Source: Lachnospiraceae bacterium (GTDB lineage: Bacteria; Bacillota; Clostridia; Lachnospirales; Lachnospiraceae). Taken from it: a stretch of DNA of 8,441 nt. The translations under genes were made by a program, and so were the position numbers. Positions 1 to 6,714 of this stretch are shown in pieces (position 1 is the first letter of the stretch; every line of letters starts with the position of its first letter). Location: the NCBI GenBank assembly GCA_009774615.1, contig VSOC01000145.1, positions 1 through 8,441 on the forward strand, written 5' to 3'. The notes under the pieces are model-generated. The model was not told where the DNA came from. It searched no databases and worked only from the letters and a program-made list of their open reading frames with translations.

Positions 1-1362
1 TTATATGATGACAGTGATGAGTCTGAGTCTATCGATACCGTTTGGATGTATTTTGACGCAACCGGTAAGGCATTAGGTCCTGGTGCCAACGGCGATAATG
101 GCGAAATCAAAAGATTACCTTATGGCGACGGCCAGAGCGGATATTTCATCTTTGATAATGACGGCTATATGTTAAGCGGCTGGAAGAGATGGAAAAAGGA
201 TGGTTCCACAGGTGCTGATGCTGACTTATATTACTTAGGAACCCAGGATGAAGGATGGGCACGCACCAGCTTCCAGTGGCTCGAAATCGATCCGGATATC
301 GCAGCTTTTAACTTTGATAATATTGAAGACGACGAGAACTATAAGGATGAGTGCTGGTTCTACTTCAAAGCTAATGGTAAGGCTGTCGTAGACGACACTG
401 CCAAGTATAATAATAAGACTTATTCCTTTGATAAGTGGGGAAGAATGCTTGATTTATGGGTATATCCATCTGAAGATAGCGTAGCTTCTGACTCTGGTCT
501 GACCAATGCAAGTGCATCTTCTGCTAATAATAAGGCAGCATATTACACAGAAGAAGAGGGTGACCGCAGAGGAAATGACTGGGTTCTTGCTTACCCGAAT
601 AGCGATTATGACAACTACGACAATGATTTGTATTACTTCTACTTAGATGCGAAGGGCAGACCATTCAAGGCAGATTCTCAGGCTGTAAATAATAATAAAT
701 TAGGCGGTATTGGTACTGCTTACCGTGTTGATGATGATCAGCCAGCAGCAGAAAAAGCAAATATGTGTGACGATGTTGGCGTAAGAGCTATCAAAGGCAG
801 TTCCTATCTGTTTAATAAGAATGGTGTAATGCTTACCGGTTTATATTACTTAGGCGGTACAGCTGATTCAAAGGGCAAATTAGATGAAAACGGAGATGCC
901 GTTTACAAGGGTGCCAATAAGATGACCGACGGATACTATTATTTCACTGAAGATGATTATCCAAGTTCTGTTGCAGGTCAGATGGTAACCAATAAGAGAA
1001 TTACCATTGATGTGAATGGTGATGATGAAACTTACTACTTCGATAAAGATGGTCATGCATATACGATGGCAATTATCAATGGTTATCTGTATGGTCCCAA
1101 TGGTCAGTTAGTTACTGATTATGGCGATGGCAATACCTATGCCAGAGTAAAGTTAGGCAAGATCAAGGGGGTTGAAAGCGGAACAGTTACTATCACCGAA
1201 AAAGGTAAGGAAGGAACAGGACTTACAGGTGAGGCTGACGACGAAATCCTGCTTAACGAAAAAGGTAAGATTAAGAAGGGCGGAAAAGCTAAAGATATTA
1301 GCGATACTGATATATTCTTAGATGGCTATATCGTAGATAAAGAAAAAAGTGGTCTTAAGTAA
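1..1362 (+). CDS. Secreted acidic cell-wall-binding repeat protein, 5'-truncated by window edge (paralogue A)
   Basis: The reading frame is open from base 1, before the first ATG at 46. Its first codon aligns with codon 103 of the complete paralogue at 4963, so about 102 codons, including the signal peptide and first wall-binding repeats, lie outside the window. The 453 visible codons are a chain of aromatic/glycine beta-hairpin repeats of the choline/glucan-binding type (for example WMYFDATGKALG, GYFIFDNDGYMLSGW, TYSFDKWGRMLDLW, SYLFNKNGVMLTGL). The composition is rich in Asp, Tyr and Gly. No catalytic domain, LPXTG motif or C-terminal membrane segment is visible. By family, such proteins bind wall polymers non-covalently on the outer surface, so a structural or adhesive role is inferred. 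The gene ends in three consecutive TAA codons (1360-1368) and a hairpin terminator. Compared with the paralogue, the core is nearly constant, while several linkers and the C-terminus differ. Two cysteines are visible, one in DECWFYF and one in ANMCDD. Confidence 0.9.
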   Translation, partial: LYDDSDESESIDTVWMYFDATGKALGPGANGDNGEIKRLPYGDGQSGYFIFDNDGYMLSGWKRWKKDGSTGADADLYYLGTQDEGWARTSFQWLEIDPDIAAFNFDNIEDDENYKDECWFYFKANGKAVVDDTAKYNNKTYSFDKWGRMLDLWVYPSEDSVASDSGLTNASASSANNKAAYYTEEEGDRRGNDWVLAYPNSDYDNYDNDLYYFYLDAKGRPFKADSQAVNNNKLGGIGTAYRVDDDQPAAEKANMCDDVGVRAIKGSSYLFNKNGVMLTGLYYLGGTADSKGKLDENGDAVYKGANKMTDGYYYFTEDDYPSSVAGQMVTNKRITIDVNGDDETYYFDKDGHAYTMAIINGYLYGPNGQLVTDYGDGNTYARVKLGKIKGVESGTVTITEKGKEGTGLTGEADDEILLNEKGKIKKGGKAKDISDTDIFLDGYIVDKEKSGLK

Positions 1363-1431
1363 TAATAAGCAGACAACTAACATATTTCTTAATTAACTTT
1401 CATCGGAAAACTGATGTAGTTTAACAGCAAA

Positions 1432-1478
1432 AAGAGGAACTGCTGCACTGTATGGTGTGGCAGTTCCTTTTATTATTG
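1432..1478 (+). terminator. Intrinsic terminator of paralogue A
   Basis: AGGAACTGC (1435-1443) pairs perfectly with GCAGTTCCT (1460-1468). The stem continues inward through wobble pairs to a GTAT loop and is followed by TTTTATTATT. A smaller hairpin, CATCGG-AAAA-CTGATG (1401-1416), lies just upstream. The sequence belongs to the same hairpin family as those at 2709, 2768 and 6715. Confidence 0.88.
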
Positions 1479-1716
1479 TCAAAAACATTCAGCCATTGTA
1501 TGTAGTATTGATTGCCTAAAGCATAAAATCTTTTGTAGGAGGCATAAAATAAACTAATAGATATATATTTTATACTAATTTTATAATTAACCTCAAAATT
1601 TCCCTTGCATACAACCTCATCTAATGCTAAGATTAAATTACAATTATAAGCGGCATAACATTTTATCCTTATATGTTATTGGGTTTCGTACTTGGAGAAT
1701 AAATCTGCAACAACAT

Positions 1717-1723
1717 AAAGGAG
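1717..1723 (+). promoter_or_regulatory. Ribosome binding site that decides between two nearby ATGs
   Basis: AAAGGAG lies 3 nt from the ATG at 1727 but 9 nt from the in-frame ATG at 1733. The second spacing is the normal one for Firmicutes, so translation most likely starts at 1733. Confidence 0.7.
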
Positions 1724-1732
1724 AATATGCCT

Positions 1733-2659
1733 ATGAAAAAGAAGAAACAACAAACAATATCTAAAAACAACAAAAACCCAAATTCAAACCCTGATATTGC
1801 CTATCAAAACAAAGATATTGTTTCCAAACTCTTCGGAGAACAAATGAAAGGTAAATCACTTTCTTTATTTGGTTTGAATACCGAATTAAAAGTTATCGCT
1901 ATTCATCCCACGAATCTCCCTATTATCCAGGCGAAAGAACTTCGGATGGATAATCTCTTTGAACTGGAGAATGGAAGTATTGCCATTCTGGATTACGAAA
2001 GTGATTACAAAGAAACCAATTTCACAAAATACGGGTACTACATTATGAATGTAATTAACCGCTACCTAAAAGAGGGAAAATCCCCAGACATTCATATGAT
2101 GGTATTATATACCGCAGATATTGAGAAGGCAAAAACAACTTTAGAACGAACAGCCTGCCGTATCCACGTCGAAGCTGCCTACTTGACAGGAATTCCTTCA
2201 GAACAATGGTTGGCAGAAATTAAAGAAAGTATAACTAACCACACTATTTCTGATAAAATTCTTATGCATCTGATTCTTCTTCCGCTAACTTACAGAGAAG
2301 AAAAAAAGAAACAGGAAGCTATTAAGCAGTGTGCGGAACTAGCCAGAAAGATACCTGATAAAGAGCAGGAAGCATTCGTATTGGCAGGCATATTGACATT
2401 TACCGATAAAATTATCAGTAAATCCATGAAAAAACATATTGAGGAGGTATTAAGTATGACACAAGTTGGGCAAATGTTAATGGATAGAGGATGGAAAGAA
2501 GGAGAAAAATCAGGCCAGCAAAAAGGCGATTATAAAAGAGCAAAAAAAACTGCACTGAAATTGCTTAAACGAGGCGATTCCCTGGATGATATTTCTGAAA
2601 TTTTAGAAGTATCAACCGATGTTATTAAACGCTGGGAACAGGAATCCCTGCATGGCTAG
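1733..2659 (+). CDS. Rpn/PD-(D/E)XK-type putative recombination-promoting nuclease or transposase-like protein
   Basis: A 308-residue predicted cytoplasmic protein, without signal peptide or membrane helices. After a very basic Lys/Asn/Gln-rich N-terminus (about 1-25) comes a nuclease-fold-like block: RMDNLF (about 71-76), AILDYESDY (about 84-92), then a Tyr-rich helix ending in NRYL. This layout is typical of a large Clostridia family usually grouped with Rpn/PD-(D/E)XK 'transposase' nucleases, which in E. coli promote RecA-independent recombination. The acidic residues are present but the canonical E-x-K is replaced by DYES, so catalytic activity is uncertain. A Lys/Glu-rich helical part follows. 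The C-terminus (about 267-305, with RGDSLDDISEILEVSTDVIK) resembles the short helix-turn-helix-like tail of Rpn proteins. The gene stands alone, with its own RBS, and is convergent with the minus-strand pair downstream. Family placement is from recalled sequence pattern, not a search. No inverted-repeat ends suggest a mobile element. Confidence 0.6.
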   Translation: MKKKKQQTISKNNKNPNSNPDIAYQNKDIVSKLFGEQMKGKSLSLFGLNTELKVIAIHPTNLPIIQAKELRMDNLFELENGSIAILDYESDYKETNFTKYGYYIMNVINRYLKEGKSPDIHMMVLYTADIEKAKTTLERTACRIHVEAAYLTGIPSEQWLAEIKESITNHTISDKILMHLILLPLTYREEKKKQEAIKQCAELARKIPDKEQEAFVLAGILTFTDKIISKSMKKHIEEVLSMTQVGQMLMDRGWKEGEKSGQQKGDYKRAKKTALKLLKRGDSLDDISEILEVSTDVIKRWEQESLHG

Positions 2660-2708
2660 TGTTTAATCATAAAAGGCATAAATTGTAAAATCATAATGCA
2701 GAATTTAC

Positions 2709-2745
2709 AAAAAGGGACTGCTGCAATAATGAATGTAACAGTCCC
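2709..2745 (-). terminator. Minus-strand intrinsic terminator for the ATPase/small-ORF transcript
   Basis: GGGACTG (2714-2720) and CAGTCCC (2739-2745) form a perfect 7-bp outer stem. Only on the minus strand is it followed by a T-run (TTTTTG reading down from 2713), so it should stop transcription coming from 4734 through 2840. On the plus strand the hairpin is followed by AAACC, with no T-tract. Confidence 0.75.
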
Positions 2746-2767
2746 AAACCACGCAAAACAGAAAATA

Positions 2768-2817
2768 TTAAAAGAGGGTTGCGGCACTTATCAAATGGTG
2801 CGGCAGAACTCTTTTAA
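2768..2817. terminator. Bidirectional terminator hairpin in the convergent region
   Basis: TTAAAAGAG (2768-2776) pairs perfectly with CTCTTTTAA (2809-2817). Inside are further pairs (TTGC/GGCAG and GGCAC/GTGC) separated by small mismatches. T-rich arms lie on both strands, so it can terminate the plus-strand Rpn-like gene and also act on the minus strand. Confidence 0.75.
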
Positions 2818-2839
2818 CATCACCTGTTTTCACTAAATT

Positions 2840-3001
2840 TCAGATCTGACAGAAACTCTTTAGGAAGCCATATTTTTTGAGTCGTTCCTCCCTATATTCT
2901 TCTAATGTCTTCCCTGTATCAGGAAGTATACCTGTTAAAGAAGCTATAACCGAGTCAACATCTGCCCTGTTTTTTTCAGCTTTCTGTTTTGATGTTTCCA
3001 T
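2840..3001 (-). CDS. Small 53-residue protein overlapping the ATPase 3' end; function unknown
   Basis: This frame runs from ATG (3001-2999) to TGA (2842-2840) and overlaps the last 26 bases of the ATPase gene in another frame. GGAAGG (3010-3005) precedes the ATG by 3 nt, close but usable, and the overlap would permit translational coupling. The product starts METSKQKAEK and contains DVDSVIASLTGILPDTGK followed by TLEEYREERLKKYG. The 'SLTG-x-P-x-TGK-LEEYREERLKKY' pattern resembles the C-terminal tail of small antitoxin-like proteins in Lachnospiraceae, by my recollection only. There is no N-terminal DNA-binding domain, so if related it is either a free-standing tail peptide or a relic. The minus-strand terminator follows at 2745-2709, consistent with the frame being the last cistron. 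It could also be non-coding sequence that is open by chance, but the conserved-looking motif argues against that. Confidence 0.5.
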   Translation of the reverse strand: METSKQKAEKNRADVDSVIASLTGILPDTGKTLEEYREERLKKYGFLKSFCQI

Positions 3002-4718
3002 TTTCCTTCCGTTCTTCTTTCTGCACGCATACCATGCATTTCTTCTTCCAGCAGGCTATGCCATAACTTAAAATTGTTTCCATCCCGTCTTCCAAAAGCC
3101 GTTCGGTATAATTTTTCTTCTCGATTTGTTCCAGAGCCTTTTGGCATCCTGCTTCCAGATTTCCGTTGTCCGGGTATTTTATTTCGATGATTATACCAAT
3201 GCGTTTTTCTTCCATTTCCACCAAAATATCACTGTAGCCTTCGCCTGCCTCCGCATTCGATTCAATTCCCCAGTCCTCGCGGTGGCTTAGCAGACCAAGA
3301 AGAATGCCATGATAAAAGTTTTCTTTTTTCGTTTTTTGCACATTACTATCACGAATGCTGATGGTTTTTTGCAGATAGGAATTAAACTGCTGTTCAATCT
3401 CCGACGAATTTCCCTGGGCAAATGCCTCGCAAAAAGCATCCAGCCGAGGGGTATCCCTCCTGGCTTCCTCCTGAATCCACTCCAGAATCTGTTCGATAAA
3501 AATTTTGCGGATTTCCTGATTCGGTATGGCAAGCCAATAACTATCTTCCGCACATTTCCCCCTCTGTGTCAAATATCCTGTAGTAAAAAGAATACTCCAA
3601 AGATTATTCGTGTTTCGATATAAGTCCCGATAAGTTAATTCCTGATTTATCTTTTTAGCAATACATTCACCTGCAATCAGCTTTTCTATCTCGCGCCGGG
3701 TGCTTATACTGGCTTTCCGCAGGAAACGGCGGAGGATATCATTCCCACTGGTGTTGAGCCAGAACGCCCTGGGTTCTGCATCCGGTTCTGTTCGCATCAA
3801 ATTTACATAATTAATAACATCCCAGGGGCAATAGATGTCTGCACGTCCGAAACGGTAGCCGTCATACCATGCCTGCATTTCCTTATGTTTAGTTCCAAGT
3901 GCATAATCATCCAGTATTTTGCGCACTTCCCTGTCGGAAAAGCCAAAATATTCATCACAGGAAACATCCGTTATGGACATTACATTAAAATTATTCAGCC
4001 CCGTAAATATACTCTCCTTGGCAATCCGCAGACAGCCGGTTAATACCGCAAAGTAAAGGCTGTCATTCGTCTTTAATACCTGCCCAAGCAGACTTCGGAT
4101 AAGATCTGCCATTTCATCAAAATATCCGTTTTGTTCGGCTTTATCCAGCGGAACATCGTACTCATCAATCAGCAAAATAACTTTTTTATGATAATGTTTA
4201 TGCAAAAGCCGGGACAAGATCAGTAAACTATCCATTAACATCGCATCCGACATAAGAAATCCCTGACCATAACGGGTATCCACGTTTATCAGCTGTGCAT
4301 AAAGTTCTTTCTCTTCTTTTATCAGTTCCGGACTGTCTGCCAGAAAAAAAAAGCGAAGGCTTTCCCTTCCAATCGCCGAGCGCAGCATCGCTTTAGCCTC
4401 ATCAAAATGACGGGCGCTCACGCCTTTCAGGGTAATTGAAATCACAGGAAAATTTCCTCTGTATTTTTGACAGAGTTCCTGCTCTCCGGCAATTTCCAGC
4501 CCTTCAAAAAGCGTTTCATTGCACCCATATTCAAAAAAATACTTCAGCATACTCATGTTCAGTGACTTGCCAAATCTCCTGGGGCGGGTAAAAAGATTCA
4601 CTTTCCCCCAGTGATTGAGCAGTTCCCGAATAAACCCTGTTTTATCAACATAGTAAAAATCCTCTGTCCGAAGTTCTTCAAAATTTTCAACGCCAACCGG
4701 CAATTTCTTCATCATCAT
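2976..4718 (-). CDS. AAA-ATPase-like / PD-(D/E)XK nuclease fusion protein (PF09820 + PF08011 type)
   Basis: A 580-residue cytoplasmic protein of a family very abundant in gut Firmicutes and Bacteroidetes. The N-terminus MMMKKLPVGVENFEEL leads into VDKTG (24-28) and the family's Walker A-like segment TRPRRFGKS (44-52). Walker B VILLIDEYD is at 180-188 and LTGCLRIAKESIF at 226-238, followed by WYDGYRFG (284-291). The C-terminal nuclease part has GYSD (494-497), the E-I-K triad (512-514) and a Gln (531), so the D...ExK active site looks complete. ATP-dependent DNA or RNA cleavage is inferred; the biological role is not established. The frame also opens further upstream with TTG at 4769, but that TTG is part of the -35 box. 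ATG 4718 lies 10 nt after AGGAG (4733-4729) and is chosen; the next two ATGs (4715, 4712) are possible alternatives. Length is normal and there is no frameshift. It overlaps a small downstream ORF and is divergent from the surface-protein gene at 4963. Confidence 0.92.
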   Translation of the reverse strand: MMMKKLPVGVENFEELRTEDFYYVDKTGFIRELLNHWGKVNLFTRPRRFGKSLNMSMLKYFFEYGCNETLFEGLEIAGEQELCQKYRGNFPVISITLKGVSARHFDEAKAMLRSAIGRESLRFFFLADSPELIKEEKELYAQLINVDTRYGQGFLMSDAMLMDSLLILSRLLHKHYHKKVILLIDEYDVPLDKAEQNGYFDEMADLIRSLLGQVLKTNDSLYFAVLTGCLRIAKESIFTGLNNFNVMSITDVSCDEYFGFSDREVRKILDDYALGTKHKEMQAWYDGYRFGRADIYCPWDVINYVNLMRTEPDAEPRAFWLNTSGNDILRRFLRKASISTRREIEKLIAGECIAKKINQELTYRDLYRNTNNLWSILFTTGYLTQRGKCAEDSYWLAIPNQEIRKIFIEQILEWIQEEARRDTPRLDAFCEAFAQGNSSEIEQQFNSYLQKTISIRDSNVQKTKKENFYHGILLGLLSHREDWGIESNAEAGEGYSDILVEMEEKRIGIIIEIKYPDNGNLEAGCQKALEQIEKKNYTERLLEDGMETILSYGIACWKKKCMVCVQKEERKENGNIKTES

Positions 4719-4740
4719 TTTCCCTTCGCTCCTCACCCTT

Positions 4741-4769
4741 ATTATATAGTTTCTCCTGTTTTTTGTCAA
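4741..4769 (-). promoter_or_regulatory. Perfect sigma-A consensus promoter for the minus-strand ATPase/nuclease gene
   Basis: Read on the minus strand, TTGACA (4769-4764) is followed after exactly 17 bp by TATAAT (4746-4741). Transcription would begin near 4734, leaving a leader of only about 16 nt that contains the AGGAG ribosome binding site. Both hexamers match the consensus at every position, so strong, mainly constitutive expression is expected unless a repressor acts here. Confidence 0.85.
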
Positions 4770-4865
4770 TGAATGTGATTCCTGCTTTAATGAAGAATAA
4801 TTTCTCGCGTATTTTCTTAAATATTTCTATAATTCGCATTTTTTCTATTTTGCCAAATAATTCGC

Positions 4866-4893
4866 ACTTCTTATAAGTTCAATTATAAGAAGT
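4866..4893 (+). promoter_or_regulatory. Conserved leader hairpin/dyad upstream of paralogue B
   Basis: ACTTCTTATAA (4866-4876) and TTATAAGAAGT (4883-4893) are perfect 11-bp arms around GTTCAA. It lies about 70 bp before the start codon. A second copy with compensatory stem changes lies at 8361-8388. It may be a repressor-type dyad or a folded mRNA leader. A possible -10 (TATAAG, 4872-4877) with TTGCCA (4850-4855) 16 bp upstream would overlap the 5' arm, but that pair is not conserved in the second copy. Confidence 0.7.
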
Positions 4894-4917
4894 ACAATAA
4901 CTTCGTAATGCAATAGG

Positions 4918-4936
4918 AATTTCAAGAAAATTTCAA
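4918..4936 (+). repeat. AATTTCAA direct repeat, 11-bp period, in paralogue B leader
   Basis: AATTTCAA occurs at 4918-4925 and again at 4929-4936, one helical turn apart, just before the ribosome binding site. The same pair with the same spacing occurs at 8414-8432. The sequence between hairpin and RBS also shares GTAATGCAAT and AGGAATTTCAAG with the second leader. Confidence 0.6.
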
Positions 4937-4944
4937 AAAGTAAA

Positions 4945-4950
4945 AAGGAG
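4945..4950 (+). promoter_or_regulatory. Ribosome binding site of paralogue B with long spacing
   Basis: AAGGAG is 12 nt before the ATG at 4963, longer than usual. No closer in-frame start is available, and the signal peptide begins correctly at this ATG, so the start is secure despite the spacing. Confidence 0.75.
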
Positions 4951-4962
4951 AGTGCATTCATT

Positions 4963-6621
4963 ATGAGAAAGCAGACAAAATTAGTTGCTGTACTTTCAGC
5001 AGCTGCTCTGTTAGCCATCGGTGCATCCATGACTTCCTTTGCTGCAGCAGCGCATTGGGATCAGCAGGATGGAGAGTGGGTATACTTAGACCGCAACGGC
5101 GACAGAATGACCGATGTGTGGAAAAAGTCCAATGGACAGTGGTATTACTTAGACGGTGACGGCTACATGGCAAAGGAACAGGTTGTTGAAGATGACGATG
5201 ACAAATACTATGTAGACGCTAACGGTGCAAGAGTGACCAATGCCTGGGTTTCCATGGATAATGATGATTTATTAGATGACAGTGATGAGTCAGAGTCTAT
5301 CGATACCGTATGGATGTATTTTGACGCAACCGGTAAGGCATTAGGTTCCGGCACCGATAACGGCGAAATCAAAAGATTGCCTTATGGCGATGGTCAGAGC
5401 GGATATTTCATCTTTGACAATGACGGTTATATGTTAAGCGGCTGGAAGAGATGGAGCAAGGATGACGGTCAGAATTTTGATGAAGGTGATTTGTATTACT
5501 TAGGAACCCAGGATGAAGGTTGGGCGCGTACCAGTTGGCAATGGCTGGAAATCGACCCGGATCTTCCTGCGTTTGAAGATATTAATGAAGATGATGATAA
5601 TTATAAGGACGAGTGCTGGTTCTACTTCAAGACTAACGGTAAGGCTTATGTCGATGATACCGCAAAGTATAACAACAAGACCTATTCCTTTGATAAGTGG
5701 GGAAGAATGCTGGATCTGTGGGTATATCCTGAAGATGACGCCAGCAAATCTGACTCTGGCCTGACCAACAGTGCCGAGGCATCTTCTTCGGCACCAAAGG
5801 CAGCATACTATACCGAGGAGAGCGGCGGACGTGTTGGAAAAGATTGGGTTATTGCGTATCCGAAGAGCGATTATGACAACTACGACGACGATCCCTATTA
5901 CTTCTACTTAGACTCTAAAGGCAAACCGTTTCTTGCTACGGATAACGGCGGCACCGCAACACGTATTGACGATGATGATGCAACAAAGCCAGAGGATGCA
6001 GATTACAACAAAATTGTTGAAGCAAAGGCCATTAAGAGCGAAACCTATCTCTTCAACGAAAAGGGTGTAATGCTTACCGGACTTTTCAAACTTGAGGATG
6101 TCCAAAAAGGAGCTACTCCTATGAGGGATGGATACTACTACTTTACCATAGATGATATCCCAAGTTCTGTTGCCGGTCAGATGGTAACCGATAAGAGAGT
6201 CACCATTGATGTAGACGGCGATGATGAAACTTACTACTTCCATAAGAGCGGATGGGCTTATACCTTAAGAGTGATCAGCGGTTATGTCTATGGTTACGAT
6301 GGTAAGTTAATTACCGATTACGGTGACGGAAACACTTATGAGCGAGTAACCATAAAAGATCTGTTTAAAGATGAAGACGGAAACCAGGTAGCACCCAATG
6401 GTGAAGACAAGTATGACGGCCTGTACGTATTCTATGACAAGAAAGGCAACGTAGAATTTTACGGCGATGCAGATGACCAGATCTTAATCAATGAAAATGG
6501 TAAGATTAAGAAGAGCGGTAAAGTTGAAGATGTCGATGATGTCGATATACGGGTAAATGACTACATTGTTACCGAAGTTGATGATAAGAAGGTAGAGAAC
6601 ATTAGAACAGAAGTAAAGTAA
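4963..6621 (+). CDS. Secreted acidic cell-wall-binding repeat protein, complete (paralogue B)
   Basis: A 552-residue exported protein. Residues 1-30 form a classical signal peptide: MRKQTK, then a hydrophobic Ala/Leu core, then SFAAAA with cleavage near 27-30. Two clear choline/glucan-binding-type repeats follow: GEWVYLDRNGDRMTDVW (about 37-53) and GQWYYLDGDGYMAKEQ (58-73). Then come degenerate aromatic/Gly repeats all along the chain (KYYVDANGARVTNAW, WMYFDATGKALG, TYSFDKWGRMLDLW, TYLFNEKGVMLTGL, ILINENGKIKKSG). No enzyme domain, LPXTG or C-terminal anchor is seen, so attachment is probably non-covalent through the repeats. The protein is strongly acidic (runs such as DDDD and DVDGDDE), which might bind cations; that is inference. 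The mature protein has a single Cys, in DECWFYF, also kept in paralogue A. The core matches paralogue A closely, with variable linkers and C-terminus. Regulation is probably through the hairpin and direct repeat upstream. Its role (surface layer, adhesion or wall-polymer binding) cannot be decided from sequence. Confidence 0.93.
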   Translation: MRKQTKLVAVLSAAALLAIGASMTSFAAAAHWDQQDGEWVYLDRNGDRMTDVWKKSNGQWYYLDGDGYMAKEQVVEDDDDKYYVDANGARVTNAWVSMDNDDLLDDSDESESIDTVWMYFDATGKALGSGTDNGEIKRLPYGDGQSGYFIFDNDGYMLSGWKRWSKDDGQNFDEGDLYYLGTQDEGWARTSWQWLEIDPDLPAFEDINEDDDNYKDECWFYFKTNGKAYVDDTAKYNNKTYSFDKWGRMLDLWVYPEDDASKSDSGLTNSAEASSSAPKAAYYTEESGGRVGKDWVIAYPKSDYDNYDDDPYYFYLDSKGKPFLATDNGGTATRIDDDDATKPEDADYNKIVEAKAIKSETYLFNEKGVMLTGLFKLEDVQKGATPMRDGYYYFTIDDIPSSVAGQMVTDKRVTIDVDGDDETYYFHKSGWAYTLRVISGYVYGYDGKLITDYGDGNTYERVTIKDLFKDEDGNQVAPNGEDKYDGLYVFYDKKGNVEFYGDADDQILINENGKIKKSGKVEDVDDVDIRVNDYIVTEVDDKKVENIRTEVK

Positions 6622-6662
6622 TTGGCCATTAAATTTTAAATCCTAAACCTGCAGCCATTATT

Positions 6663-6714
6663 TTATGAAGTAATCTTATGGAATAGTATTATGAAATAAT
6701 TTTATGAAGTAACC
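6663..6714 (+). repeat. Four tandem 13-bp degenerate repeats before the terminator
   Basis: The four units are TTATGAAGTAATC, TTATGGAATAGTA, TTATGAAATAATT and TTATGAAGTAACC, abutting without gaps. The first five bases, TTATG, are invariant and the rest varies mildly. The array lies between the stop codon of paralogue B and its terminator, and has no counterpart after paralogue A. Confidence 0.85.

Larger units (their letters stand above)
1363..1732. other. Intergenic region between paralogue A and the Rpn-like gene
   Basis: After the terminator this is A/T-rich DNA with no convincing ORF on either strand. It holds a 7-bp inverted repeat, ATAACAT (1655-1661) with ATGTTAT (1673-1679), that could be an operator for the following gene. 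A weak promoter-like pair is TTGCAT (1605-1610) and TAAGAT (1628-1633) with 17-bp spacing. A stray AGGAGG-like motif near 1537-1542 is followed by no usable reading frame. No promoter can be assigned with confidence. Confidence 0.4.

Noticed and set aside
1733..2659. Insertion sequence carrying the Rpn-like gene
   Set aside because: No terminal inverted repeats or target duplications were found around the gene, and no DDE or tyrosine recombinase motif is visible.
2877..3147. Open frames on both strands over the 3' end of the ATPase gene (plus 2877-3071, minus 2944-3147)
   Set aside because: They overlap the well-supported ATPase/nuclease gene and have no RBS and no recognisable protein pattern. 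Only the minus frame 2840-3001 has supporting signals.
3287..3623. Open frames within the nuclease part (minus 3287-3553, plus 3309-3623)
   Set aside because: Shadow frames of a conserved coding region, with low-complexity or basic products lacking family features.
4845..5173. Antisense frames across the start of paralogue B
   Set aside because: They cover the conserved leader and signal-peptide region, with no promoter or RBS pointing that way and no recognisable product.
5513..6243. Plus frame 5513-5764 and antisense frame 5908-6243 within paralogue B
   Set aside because: The main frame is a confirmed repeat protein. These have no RBS and mirror its biased codon use.
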